From positions 62,001 through 126,000 of the forward strand of contig NZ_JBHTCG010000004.1 in the NCBI RefSeq assembly GCF_042665155.1: 64,000 bases of DNA. The letters run 5' to 3'. Made by a program: the position numbers and the translations under genes. Positions 46,880-56,323 of the stretch are shown here, piece by piece (the stretch's first letter is position 1; every line of letters starts with the position of its first letter). The DNA is from Sphaerisporangium rhizosphaerae (GTDB lineage Bacteria > Actinomycetota > Actinomycetes > Streptosporangiales > Streptosporangiaceae). The notes beneath the pieces are model-generated. The model had not been told where the DNA came from. It saw only the letters and a program-made list of their open reading frames with translations, and did no database searches.

Positions 46880-48202
46880 ATGACTGGACATCACCCCGGC
46901 GTGGCGGCCTTCATCGGCCGGCTGAACGACCTGCGGGAACTGGCCGGCATGCCGTCCCTCGCCGAACTACGCAGGCTGTCTCACGCGCCCGCCGAGGATG
47001 GCCGGCGGTCGAGAGAGCTGGCCGAGAGCACCACACACGACATCCTCACTGGAAAGCGCAACGGGTTGCCCTCCTGGCCGTGGGTGGCCTCGTTCGTGAG
47101 CGCCTGCCACCGGGCCGCGGCGGACACAGGGCTGGACGTCACGGCCTTCGGCGGCCTCGCCGACTGGCACTCCCGCTGGTGCGCCGCACGCCCTTCCCTC
47201 TCCACCGGCGCCGAGCCGTCTCCGTCCCCCGCTCCGGCAGGCCCACCTGCCGCGACCTCCCTCACCGAGTTTCCGGGCGCCTTCGCCCCAGCGGGGTTTC
47301 CCGCCGCACCGGCCATCGAGCCGCCGCTCGGACCGTCCCGCTTCCCACCCGTCCAGAACGAGCCCTTCGCAGTGCCCGGGTGGCCACCTGACCTCGTCGC
47401 CCACGCCCCTGCCCCAGTGTTCGAGTGGCCATACCCCGCTGGGCATGTGGAGAGCCCTCCGCCTGCCCCCCTCCACGCGGAGCCCTTCCCGGTACCCGGA
47501 TGGCCGCCAGACCCTGTTGCCCATGTGGAGAGCCGCCCACCGGCACCCGTCCACACCGATCCCTCCCCAGCGATCGGATGGCCGCCAGACCCTGTTGCCC
47601 ATGTGGAGGGCCCTCCACCGGCGCCCCGTAAGGCCGATCCGCCGCTCTCGGTGCCGATGCGGCGCTATCTACGGTGGTTCGGTCGCACCGGTGCCCGGCT
47701 GGTCCGGCACGCCGAGGCCGGCGACGCCCAGGCATGCCTGCGCCTGTGGGTCATCACCCTGCTCCACGACCGGCTCGCCGAGGCCCGCGACTGGCTCCAC
47801 CAGGCCGCGGCGGCCGGAGATGACGAAGCGGTGCGGCTGCGCGCTCACCCGGCTCCGCGCAAGGCGGCGACCGAACTGGCGTACGTCTACGCGACCGCCT
47901 ACGAGACCGAGGGCAACAAGATCAGCCTCGCCATCTTCTTCTACCAACTCGCCGGGCGCCACGGCCACGCGGAGGCCGCTTTCCAGCTCGCGGCGATCCA
48001 CGCGGGCCGTGGCCATCAATGGCTGGCCGCCACCTGGTTCAGCCGCGCCGCCGATGCCGGGCATCCGCAGGCGTCCGGCAGGTTCACCGCGATCTCCGGG
48101 GCAATCAGCGGCGGCGGCGATCTGGACGACCACACGATGCTGGCCGAGCTCGCGAGGGAGTGGAGGCAGGAGCACTCCCGGTGGGGGGCCTCGACGGTCT
48201 AG
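46880..48202 (+). CDS. HTH-like protein with Pro-rich repeats and Sel1-like C-terminus
   Basis: 440 residues. Residues 1-90 resemble the cryptic XRE-like N-terminus of many actinobacterial proteins (AAFIGRLNDLRELAGMPSLAEL, HDILTGKRNGLPSWPWVASFVSAC). Residues 105-265 are Pro-rich with three 26-residue repeats (HVESPPPAP...GWPPDPVA). Residues about 270-420 are helical pairs of Sel1/TPR type (ARLVRHAEAGDAQACLRLWVI, ISLAIFFYQLAGRHGHAEAAFQLAAIHA, WLAATWFSRAADAGHPQAS). Such proteins mediate protein contacts. GGAGGG lies only 1 base before ATG, a short spacing. No membrane segment. Likely linked to the upstream TCCGGA array by autoregulation (inference). Confidence 0.7.
   Translation: MTGHHPGVAAFIGRLNDLRELAGMPSLAELRRLSHAPAEDGRRSRELAESTTHDILTGKRNGLPSWPWVASFVSACHRAAADTGLDVTAFGGLADWHSRWCAARPSLSTGAEPSPSPAPAGPPAATSLTEFPGAFAPAGFPAAPAIEPPLGPSRFPPVQNEPFAVPGWPPDLVAHAPAPVFEWPYPAGHVESPPPAPLHAEPFPVPGWPPDPVAHVESRPPAPVHTDPSPAIGWPPDPVAHVEGPPPAPRKADPPLSVPMRRYLRWFGRTGARLVRHAEAGDAQACLRLWVITLLHDRLAEARDWLHQAAAAGDDEAVRLRAHPAPRKAATELAYVYATAYETEGNKISLAIFFYQLAGRHGHAEAAFQLAAIHAGRGHQWLAATWFSRAADAGHPQASGRFTAISGAISGGGDLDDHTMLAELAREWRQEHSRWGASTV
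47444..47630 (+). repeat. 78-bp in-frame repeats in the HTH/Sel1 gene
   Basis: CATGTGGAG recurs at 47444, 47522 and 47600, exactly 78 bases apart; the last two units share a long identical stretch around GGATGGCCGCCAGACCCTG. Encodes the Pro-rich repeats. Confidence 0.85.
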
Positions 48203-48218
48203 GCTCGAGCCGAGAGTG

Positions 48219-48306
48219 GACGCGGGAGTCCGGTGGACCGGGCTGAGAGTGCGGCTGGGTGGCCGCAGACCGCTGGAACCTGTCCGGGTCATGCCGGCGT
48301 AGGGAG
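48219..48306 (+). promoter_or_regulatory. TPP riboswitch (THI element)
   Basis: The conserved thiamine-pyrophosphate aptamer is clear: GGGAGTCC on the 5' side, CTGAGA (48243-48248), GACC and GGAACCTG (48275-48282), then GGGTCATGCCGGCGTAGGGA closing P2/P4-P5. The last bases include the AGGGAG Shine-Dalgarno of tenA, so ligand binding should hide the ribosome site (translational control). Confidence 0.93.
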
Positions 48307-48314
48307 TTGTGTAT

Positions 48315-49010
48315 ATGACGACGTCCGAATCCGTCGTTCCGCAGGCGCGGCCGTACAGCGAGGAGCTGTGGGAGGCCATCGCGCCGACGTACAAGGCCAT
48401 CCTCGACCACCCGTTCATCAGGGGGCTGGTGGAGGGGACGCTGCCGCGCGCGGCGTTCCGGCACTTCGTCGTGCAGGACTCGCACTACCTGCGGGACTAC
48501 GCCCGCGCGCTGGCCCTGTGCGCGGCCAAGGCGCCCCGTGAGGAGGACGTGCGGGCCTTCGCGAGCGACGCGGTGGGGGCCATCGCCGCCGAGCAGGAGA
48601 TGCACGCGGCGTTCATGGCCGACCTCGGCGGGTCTGCCGAGCAGGCCGCAGGGCAGCCGGTCGGGCCGACCACGCGCGCCTACACCAGCTACCTGCTGGC
48701 GACCGTGTACGGCGGGTCGTTCCTGGACGGGCTCGCGGCGGTGCTGCCCTGTTACTGGATCTACGCCCGGGTGGGCGAGGCGCTGCTGGAAGAGTCCTCA
48801 CCCGACCCCCTGTACCGCCGGTGGATCGCCGCCTACGGGGACGAGACCTTTCAAAGCGTGGTGCGCCGGGTGGTCTCCCTCGCCGACCACGCGGGCGCCG
48901 AGGCGACCGGCGGCCAGCGCGCCCGCGCACTGGAGCACTTCGTCACCACCTCGCGCTACGAGTGGATGTTCTGGGACGCCGCCTGGCGCCAGGAATCCTG
49001 GCCCGTCTGA
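48315..49010 (+). CDS. tenA: Thiaminase II / aminopyrimidine aminohydrolase
   Basis: 231 residues, TenA family. Salvages thiamine breakdown products by deaminating aminomethylpyrimidine to HMP. HPFIRGLVEGTLPRAAFRHFVVQDSHYL is the family start with the substrate Asp/Tyr; YGGSFLDGLAAVLPCYWIYARVG contains the catalytic Cys; YGDETFQSVVRRVV and the late Glu/Tyr region (TTSRYEWMFWDAAW) complete the helical bundle. ATG 48315 lies 8 bases after AGGGAG within the TPP riboswitch; an in-frame GTG at 48309 is too close. Regulation by TPP supports the thiamine assignment. Confidence 0.94.
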   Translation: MTTSESVVPQARPYSEELWEAIAPTYKAILDHPFIRGLVEGTLPRAAFRHFVVQDSHYLRDYARALALCAAKAPREEDVRAFASDAVGAIAAEQEMHAAFMADLGGSAEQAAGQPVGPTTRAYTSYLLATVYGGSFLDGLAAVLPCYWIYARVGEALLEESSPDPLYRRWIAAYGDETFQSVVRRVVSLADHAGAEATGGQRARALEHFVTTSRYEWMFWDAAWRQESWPV

Positions 49011-49067
49011 CCGGGCGCGACACGTGCCGAACGAGACGGGGTGCGGTCCGGACGGGCGAGGGCGGGG

Positions 49068-50297
49068 TCAGCCCCGGGTCCAGATCCAGGCGTGACCGTC
49101 CTCGTCGTAGTCCGGTTCGCCGCCGACGGCGAGCACCGGGCCGCCGCCGGGCCCGGCCGCCAGGTCGTACACCGCCGGGCTCGACCGGTGCGGGGTCCGC
49201 TCGACGGTCCAGTGTCCGCCCGCGTAGTGCACGATCACGTCGCCGCCGCGTTCACCGCCGATCCAGACGCCGCCGCGCCCGTCGGCCGCGACGGCCGTGA
49301 AGGCGGGCAGACGGGAGGCCCGGACGCCGGGGAGACGGGAAGCGGGAACGCCGGGCGCGGTCCACCGCGATCCGTCCCATGTGAACAGGACGTTCTCCGG
49401 GGGCTCGCCCGGCCGGTTCGCCCGGCCCACGGCCCACGCCTCGCCTGAGGGACTCACCGCCACGCCGGTCAGGCGGCCCTGCTGCGCGGCCGGCGCGGCG
49501 GGCAGCGGGGCGGCGGCCCAGCGCTCGCCGTCCCAGCGCGTGATCGCGGGATGCCCGCCCGCCGCGCCGACCGCCCACACCTCGCGCGGCGACGACGCGG
49601 CGAAATCCGCCACCTCCATGCCGCCCGGTGATGCGGTCTCGTGCCAGCCCCCGCCCGCCCAGTGCGCCAGGAAGGGCGTCTCGCCGTCCTCGGTGAGCAC
49701 CCCGGCCATCCACGCCTCGCGGGCCCCGGTCACCGCCGCCGCCTGCAGGACGCGCCCGCCTGGTCCGGCCGGACCGCCCATGCTCGCCCAGCCGCCGCCC
49801 TGCCGGCGCCACGCGCGGGCGTCCCCGGTGAAGATCCACGGCAGGCGGCCACCAGGTGCGGCCGAGACGGCGCGGATCCCGATGTCGCGCACCGGGGCCG
49901 CGACCTCGCGCCAGGACCGGCCGTCCCAGTGCCTGATCAGCGTGGCGCCCTCGTCGTGGTGGCCTGCGGCCCAGGCGTCGTCCTCGGCGAGCACCAGGGC
50001 GGTGTTCATGGAGCCGCCCCACTCGTGCACACCGGTGGCGACCCACTCGGCCTCGCCCTGGGCGACGGACAGCGGGGTGGTCGGGCCCGCCGCCCCGGTC
50101 GGGTCGGGGTCGGGGACATCGGAAGCGCTCGGGCCCGATGTGCCGGCCGAGGACGGTACAGCGCTCGCGGACGGCACGGGAGTGGCCGACGGCGCCGGGG
50201 ACGTGCGGGCGCCGGGGCGGGCGGTGGAGGCGCACGCGGCCAGGAGCAGACCGATGGTCAACGCCAGAAGCACCGCCGCCGGCGCGCGCCTGCTCAT
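49068..50297 (-). CDS. Beta-propeller lipoprotein
   Basis: 409 residues. LALTIGLLLAACAS is a signal peptide with lipobox LAAC, so the mature protein is lipid-anchored outside the membrane at Cys21. A Ser/Pro/Ala linker (22-72) leads to repeated blades of the form HWDGRSWREVAAP, AHWAGGGWHET, ITRWDGERWAAAPLP, FTWDGSRWTAPG, VHYAGGHWTVERTP, a WxVG-type propeller of unknown ligand. Start 50297 places the basic residues just before the core; TACGAT six bases upstream suggests a leaderless mRNA. An ATG at 50348 would add an odd 17-residue head. Confidence 0.75.
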   Translation of the reverse strand: MSRRAPAAVLLALTIGLLLAACASTARPGARTSPAPSATPVPSASAVPSSAGTSGPSASDVPDPDPTGAAGPTTPLSVAQGEAEWVATGVHEWGGSMNTALVLAEDDAWAAGHHDEGATLIRHWDGRSWREVAAPVRDIGIRAVSAAPGGRLPWIFTGDARAWRRQGGGWASMGGPAGPGGRVLQAAAVTGAREAWMAGVLTEDGETPFLAHWAGGGWHETASPGGMEVADFAASSPREVWAVGAAGGHPAITRWDGERWAAAPLPAAPAAQQGRLTGVAVSPSGEAWAVGRANRPGEPPENVLFTWDGSRWTAPGVPASRLPGVRASRLPAFTAVAADGRGGVWIGGERGGDVIVHYAGGHWTVERTPHRSSPAVYDLAAGPGGGPVLAVGGEPDYDEDGHAWIWTRG

Positions 50298-50436
50298 CTG
50301 GGGATCGTACGGCCATACGGGGCGCCGGGCGGGGGCCACCGTGATCATCCCCCCGGCGCGAGTCGCCGGAATCGTCGCCGGCGGGTCCGACCGCCGTCAC
50401 GGCTGCCGTGCCGGCACGCGGCGGGCCGCCCGGAGG

Positions 50437-51570
50437 TCAGAGCCAGCTGTTGCGGCGGAAGCCGCGGTAGAGGAGGGAGCAGATGACGAGCATGACGCCG
50501 ATGACGAGGGGGTAGCCCCAGACGGCGTTCAGTTCGGGCATGTGCTTGAAGTTCATGCCGTAGATGCCGGCGATCATCGTGGGCACGGAGACGATGGCCA
50601 CCCAGGCGGAGATCTTGCGCATGTCCTCGTTCGCCAGGGCGTTGGACCTGGCCAGGGCCGCCTGCAGGATCGAGTTGCACAGCTCGTTGGACGACTCGAC
50701 CTGCTCGCAGACCCGCGAGAGGTGGTCGACGACGTCGCGGAAGTACTCGCGCATCTCGGAGGGGATCATGCGGCGCTGCGGCAGGGCCCCGAGCGGCGTC
50801 TGGAGCGGCGTGACCGCGCGCTTCATCTCGATCATCTCGCGCTTGAGCTGGTAGATGCGGCCGATGTCGCGGGAGCTGACGTCGGCGAAGACGGCGGCCT
50901 CGACCTCCTCCAGCTCGGCCTGCATCTGGTCGGCGACCGACAGGTAGCGGTCGACGACGTGGTCGGCGATGGCGTGCAGGACGCCGGAGGGGCCGCGGGA
51001 GAGCAGCTTGGGCTTGTCCTCCAGGCGGCCGCGCACGTCCGCGAGCGGGCAGTGCTCGCCGTGGCGCACGGTGACCACGAAGTCGGGGCCGACGAACACC
51101 ATGATCTCGCCGCTGGCGATGATCTCACTGGAGGCGGTCAGCTGGTCGTGGTCGAGGTAGGCGATGGTCTTCAGCACGACGAACAGCGAGTCGCCGTAAC
51201 GCTCGACCTTCGGCCGCTGGTGCGCCTTGATGGCGTCCTCCACGGCCAGGGGGTGCAACCCGAAGACCTCGGCCAGCCACTCGACCTCGGGGGCCTCCGG
51301 CTCGTGGAGCCCCACCCAGACGTAGGCGCCCCCGGTCTCCGACGCGGCGTTGTGCTCGCGGACCAGACTCACGGCCTCCGGGATGCCGGACACGTGGACA
51401 CGCTTGCCGGCGATGTACGCGCCGTACTGCACAAGGGAGTCACTCGGCGGAACGCAGCGGCCGTTGAGCGGCTCACGGCGCAGAGAGGTGACCGGCGCCG
51501 AGGCGCCGAGCCGCACGTGAGTGGTGCGCTGGTGCAGGTTGATCCGCTGGAAAAGGGTGGACGAGCGCAT
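50437..51570 (-). CDS. corA: CorA-family magnesium/cobalt channel
   Basis: 377 residues. Long cytosolic funnel domain rich in charged helices (LYSVADQMQAELEEVEAAVFADV-type) followed by two C-terminal transmembrane helices; the loop between them has the defining YGMNFKHMPELN (GMN motif), which selects hydrated Mg2+. VEDAIKAHQRPKVERYGDSLFVVLK is the usual N-terminal domain motif. ATG 51570 follows GGGAAGGGA; a GTG at 51606 is less likely. No Mg-sensing leader is visible. Transcribed alone on the minus strand. Confidence 0.93.
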   Translation of the reverse strand: MRSSTLFQRINLHQRTTHVRLGASAPVTSLRREPLNGRCVPPSDSLVQYGAYIAGKRVHVSGIPEAVSLVREHNAASETGGAYVWVGLHEPEAPEVEWLAEVFGLHPLAVEDAIKAHQRPKVERYGDSLFVVLKTIAYLDHDQLTASSEIIASGEIMVFVGPDFVVTVRHGEHCPLADVRGRLEDKPKLLSRGPSGVLHAIADHVVDRYLSVADQMQAELEEVEAAVFADVSSRDIGRIYQLKREMIEMKRAVTPLQTPLGALPQRRMIPSEMREYFRDVVDHLSRVCEQVESSNELCNSILQAALARSNALANEDMRKISAWVAIVSVPTMIAGIYGMNFKHMPELNAVWGYPLVIGVMLVICSLLYRGFRRNSWL

Positions 51571-51987
51571 GGCGGTCCCTTCCCGCCCGACCTCGGGAAC
51601 CCACACGCGGAAAGCATCAAGGCACGACGAACGTCGCAGAAAAGAACAGGCGTGTGGCTCTCAGTCGGACACCGAATTGGAGTGGTCGGGTTTGCGCACG
51701 ACGTACGTGCGCGAGCACGTACTGCTGGGATCACCAGATGTCATCCCGATTCCACCTCCAATCTCCCGAGAGACGGCCCAAAGCCGCCCTAACTTACCAC
51801 AGGCAGGCTTCAGCCCATAGCTTACATCCCCACGGGATTGCTCGATCATGTGGAAGTTCACAAAAGGCCGCCGCCCGGCCTGTGAAGACCGGCCGTTCTT
51901 TCCCGGCGGGCGCCCCCCTACATACCCCGACCTGCGGCGACACGCGCGGCGTCCGGCGACCCCAGACCCGCCCCGTAGACTCCCCAC
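51571..51987. promoter_or_regulatory. Divergent corA/purD region
   Basis: 417 bases with no gene; the centre (51600-51870) is notably AT-richer. GCGCACG-ACGTA-CGTGCGC (51694-51712) is a perfect 7-bp inverted repeat. TAGACT (51976-51981) ends six bases before the purD GTG, a leaderless -10. No recognised riboswitch, though the length would allow a leader for corA. Confidence 0.5.
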
Positions 51988-53220
<1,233 letters not shown>

Positions 53221-53303
53221 CGGAACGAATGATCGCAAACCGGTAGCGCTGGGGCGGCCGGTCGCGATAAGCCCAGGGGGACGGGCGAACCCTGGAGGAA
53301 CGT

Positions 53304-54539
53304 ATGGCACCCGATCCGGCCGTGCGATCGGACGAGGCCGCCGAAGACGGGGCGGGCGCCGTCCCCAGGACGGACGGCGCCCCAACTACGGACGGCGCCC
53401 CCACGAAGGACGGCGCCCCCACGACGGACGGCGCCCCCACGACGGACGGCGCCGACGCCCGCGGGTCGGGTGAGGCCGCCCGCCCGGCGAAGTCCGGCGG
53501 GAACGACGGGCCTGGCGCGCTGGACGACATCGCCGGGCTCAGCGAGCAGGACGTGCTGCGCTGGCCCGGCGTGTGGCGGGTGCACATCGCCTCCCGCGCC
53601 CAGGAGATCGCGGCCGACGCCGGGCGCTGCCTGGCCGCCCGGCCGGACGAGCGGGGCCTTCGGCCGCTGCACACCGCCATCGAACGCCACCTGGCCGCCG
53701 CCGCGCGGTACGCGCACGAGCGGCAGGGCTGGCGGCGCTGGCTGACAGGGCAGGCCATCGAGGCGGCGTGGTCCAACATCTACGGCGCCACCATCCTGCT
53801 GTACGGGCTGCTGCCGGCCGGCGAGCTCAACGCCCGCGCCCCCGAGGTCCTCGCCACCGGGCGGGCCTACCTGCCCGCCGACGACGCGCGGCTGGTCGGG
53901 CTCACCGCGCGCGTCGCCGCGGGCGACATCGGCGAGAGCGACCGGTCGCTGCTGCAGGCGGTGCTCCGGGCGGCCTACGGCATGGCCTCCATCGAGAGCG
54001 GCCGGGTGCGCAGCTTCCGCAACCTGCTGCTCGGCGGCGTCGCCACCCTCACGCTCATCGTCGCCGGCCTGGTCGCCGTCGGGGCGATCTGGCCCGGGGC
54101 CATCCCCATGTGCGGCAACGGGACCCTGCTGGCGAGTATCGGGCCGCGCGTGGGCAGCGGGGGGTGCCCGGCCGGCGCCGGCGCCCCGACCCACGGGGAC
54201 GTGCCGCTGGTCGCGCTCGTCGGGATGCTGGGCGCGGCGCTCGCCACGGCCACGAGCCTGTCGACCCGCTCGGAGCTGTCCACCCGCTACTCCCTCGCCG
54301 TCGCGCAGAACCTGCTCAAGGTCCCGGCGGGCGTGGCGACGGCGATCGTCGGCCTGCTGATCCTCAACTCGGGCTTCGTGCCGGGGTTCGGCGGGCTCAG
54401 CTCGCAGACCTCGATCCTGGTGTGGGCGATGGTGTTCGGGTACGCCCAGCAGCTCGTGACGCGGTTCGTGGACCAGCGGGCGAACACGCTGCTGACCGCC
54501 GCGTCGCCCAGTGCCGGAACCAACACCTCCGTACGCTGA
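53304..54539 (+). CDS. Multi-pass membrane protein of unknown function
   Basis: 411 residues, unrecognised. Residues 20-55 are a repeat tail TDGAPT in five near-identical copies (18-bp DNA units, 53370-53455). Residues 75-240 are a cytosolic helical domain (WRVHIASRAQEIAADAG, GWRRWLTGQAIEAAWSNIYGA). Hydrophobic segments lie near 240-265, 305-325, 345-365 and 375-395 (LILNSGFVPGFGG between). ATG follows CTGGAGGAA. The arrangement resembles actinobacterial membrane proteins of unknown role often found beside housekeeping genes; murA follows 140 bases on, same strand. Confidence 0.7.
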   Translation: MAPDPAVRSDEAAEDGAGAVPRTDGAPTTDGAPTKDGAPTTDGAPTTDGADARGSGEAARPAKSGGNDGPGALDDIAGLSEQDVLRWPGVWRVHIASRAQEIAADAGRCLAARPDERGLRPLHTAIERHLAAAARYAHERQGWRRWLTGQAIEAAWSNIYGATILLYGLLPAGELNARAPEVLATGRAYLPADDARLVGLTARVAAGDIGESDRSLLQAVLRAAYGMASIESGRVRSFRNLLLGGVATLTLIVAGLVAVGAIWPGAIPMCGNGTLLASIGPRVGSGGCPAGAGAPTHGDVPLVALVGMLGAALATATSLSTRSELSTRYSLAVAQNLLKVPAGVATAIVGLLILNSGFVPGFGGLSSQTSILVWAMVFGYAQQLVTRFVDQRANTLLTAASPSAGTNTSVR

Positions 54540-54679
54540 ATGATCTGCGCTTCACCGGGTAGCGGAGTGGCGCCAAAGTGGCCGGGCCGCCATCCCGAAA
54601 GGGCTACTGTGGGCGGATAACTCTGCCGCCGTCCGCTTAACTGGCGCGTCATTTACCAGAATTCGAGGAGCCTCTACAT

Positions 54680-55951
54680 ATGGTTCGATACCGCGTGCGC
54701 GGCGGCAACGCCCTGCGTGGAACCGCGTTCATCCAGGGAGCCAAGAACGCCGTGCTCCCGATGATCGGCGCGGCCCTGCTCGCCGCAGAGGGCCGCACGG
54801 TTCTGCGCAACGTACCGATCATCGAGGACGTCCGCCGGGCGGTGGAGCTGGCCGAGTCCGTGGGGGCGAAGGTCGAGCTGCACGAGGCCGAGCGCACTCT
54901 GGTCATCGACGCATCCCGCCTGACCAGTCCGGTGCTGCCCGCCGAGATCGCGCGGCGCTTCCGCGGGTCGGTGCTCTTCGTCCCGGCGCTGCTCCACCGC
55001 CTCGGCGAGGCCGTCATCGAGGGCGTCGGCGGGTGCAACCTCGGCAGCCGCAACCTCGACTTCCACTACCTCGGGTACAAGCGGCTCGGCGCGGTGGTCG
55101 ACGAGGGCGAGAGCGTCATCCACGTCAAGGCCGCCGGCCTCACCGGCGCCCCGCTGTACCTGGACACCCCCTCGCACACGGGCACCGAGAACCTCATCAT
55201 GGCGGCGGCGCTCGCCAAGGGCACCACCATCATCGAGAACGCGGCCCTGGAGCCGGAGGTCCTCGACGTCATCGACATGCTCACCAAGATGGGCGCCCGC
55301 ATCAGCGGCGGCGGAACCGGTTTCATCACCGTCGAGGGCGTCGACGAGCTCACCGCCGTGGAGCACCGGGTCATGCCCGACCGCCTCGACGCCGGCGTGT
55401 TCGCGATGGCCGCCGCCATCACGGGCGGCGAGGTCAACCTGGTCGGCGCCTCCCTGGCGCACCTCGGCGTCGTGCGCTGGAAGCTGGAGCAGATGGGCGT
55501 CGAGTTCGCCACCGACGGCGCGGTGCTGAACGTCCGCCGCGACCGGCCGCTGCGCCCGATCAACGTGATCACCGACACCTACCCCGGATTCGCCACCGAC
55601 CTGCAGTCGCCGATCATGACGGTGGCCTGCCTGGCCGACGGGGCGAGCTACATCCACGAGCGCATCTTCGACGGGCGGTTCGCGCTGGCCGGCGAGTTGA
55701 ACAAGATGGGCGCCAACATCGAGGTCGAGGGCAGCCGCGCGGTCGTCCACGGCGCCACCCCGCTGACCGGAACCGACGTCACGGCGCACGATCTGCGTTC
55801 GGGCATCGCGCTCGTGCTCGCGGGCCTCGCCGCTGACGGCGAGACCGTCGTCTCGCCCGGCTACCTCATCGACCGGGGCCACCACGACCTCGCGGCACGC
55901 ATGAAGGCCCTGGGTGGAGATGTGGTAAGAGAGATTTCCCCTACGACCTGA
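54680..55951 (+). CDS. murA: UDP-N-acetylglucosamine 1-carboxyvinyltransferase
   Basis: 423 residues. Transfers enolpyruvate from PEP to UDP-GlcNAc, the first committed step of peptidoglycan. QGAKNAVLPMIGAALLA carries the conserved Lys22/Asn23, GVGGCNLGSR the catalytic Cys119 and Arg124, LMAAALAKGTTIIENAA-type and VMPDRLDAGVFAMAAAIT the family signatures, and TDTYPGFATDLQSP the inhibitor-site loop (PGF). The loop after the cysteine reads NLGSRNLDFH instead of the common AIGxRPVDLH. Cysteine present predicts fosfomycin sensitivity. ATG follows GAGGAG. Confidence 0.94.
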   Translation: MVRYRVRGGNALRGTAFIQGAKNAVLPMIGAALLAAEGRTVLRNVPIIEDVRRAVELAESVGAKVELHEAERTLVIDASRLTSPVLPAEIARRFRGSVLFVPALLHRLGEAVIEGVGGCNLGSRNLDFHYLGYKRLGAVVDEGESVIHVKAAGLTGAPLYLDTPSHTGTENLIMAAALAKGTTIIENAALEPEVLDVIDMLTKMGARISGGGTGFITVEGVDELTAVEHRVMPDRLDAGVFAMAAAITGGEVNLVGASLAHLGVVRWKLEQMGVEFATDGAVLNVRRDRPLRPINVITDTYPGFATDLQSPIMTVACLADGASYIHERIFDGRFALAGELNKMGANIEVEGSRAVVHGATPLTGTDVTAHDLRSGIALVLAGLAADGETVVSPGYLIDRGHHDLAARMKALGGDVVREISPTT

Positions 55952-55996
55952 CTGAGCCCGTAAACCGCCTCTGACCTGTTCATATAGCCATCCTTG

Positions 55997-56015
55997 CCAT
56001 GCCTTCAGGGCATGG
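55997..56015 (+). terminator. Hairpin after murA
   Basis: CCATGCC-TTCAG-GGCATGG, a 7-bp perfect stem 45 bases after the murA stop. Confidence 0.65.
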
Positions 56016-56323
56016 GAGAGCCGCTTTCCGGCAAATCCGGGCGTGACATTAGTGCCTTGGCGAGCGATCGTTCCAAAGAGGACTAGACCGGATGGGAGAC
56101 GAACCCGAGCCGGAGACGCCGCATGCCGCCTTCCGGCGGCCTGACCGGCGCCCCCGCGAGGCGGACTCGACCAGTGGATTTCGCGAGGAAGCCACGCCGG
56201 GCGCCCACCGGGCCGGACACGCCGGCCGCGGGGTGCCGCGCGGCGCGGCGCCTCCATCGAAGGTATGGCGGGATGGGACGAACATTGGTCGAAAGGGCCG
56301 AAGAAACTCCGCGAGGATCACGT
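56016..56323. other. Intergenic region before HTH regulator
   Basis: Open frames run through it, including an upstream extension of the regulator frame to 56123, but they are Arg/Pro/Gly-rich without Shine-Dalgarno support. ACTAGACCGGATGGGAG near 56080-56096 could hold a promoter. No other feature seen. Confidence 0.4.

Noticed and set aside
56123..56323. 67-residue N-terminal extension of the HTH regulator
   Set aside because: Arg/Pro/Ala-rich, no Shine-Dalgarno; GTG 56324 has GCGAGGA and begins at the first core strand.
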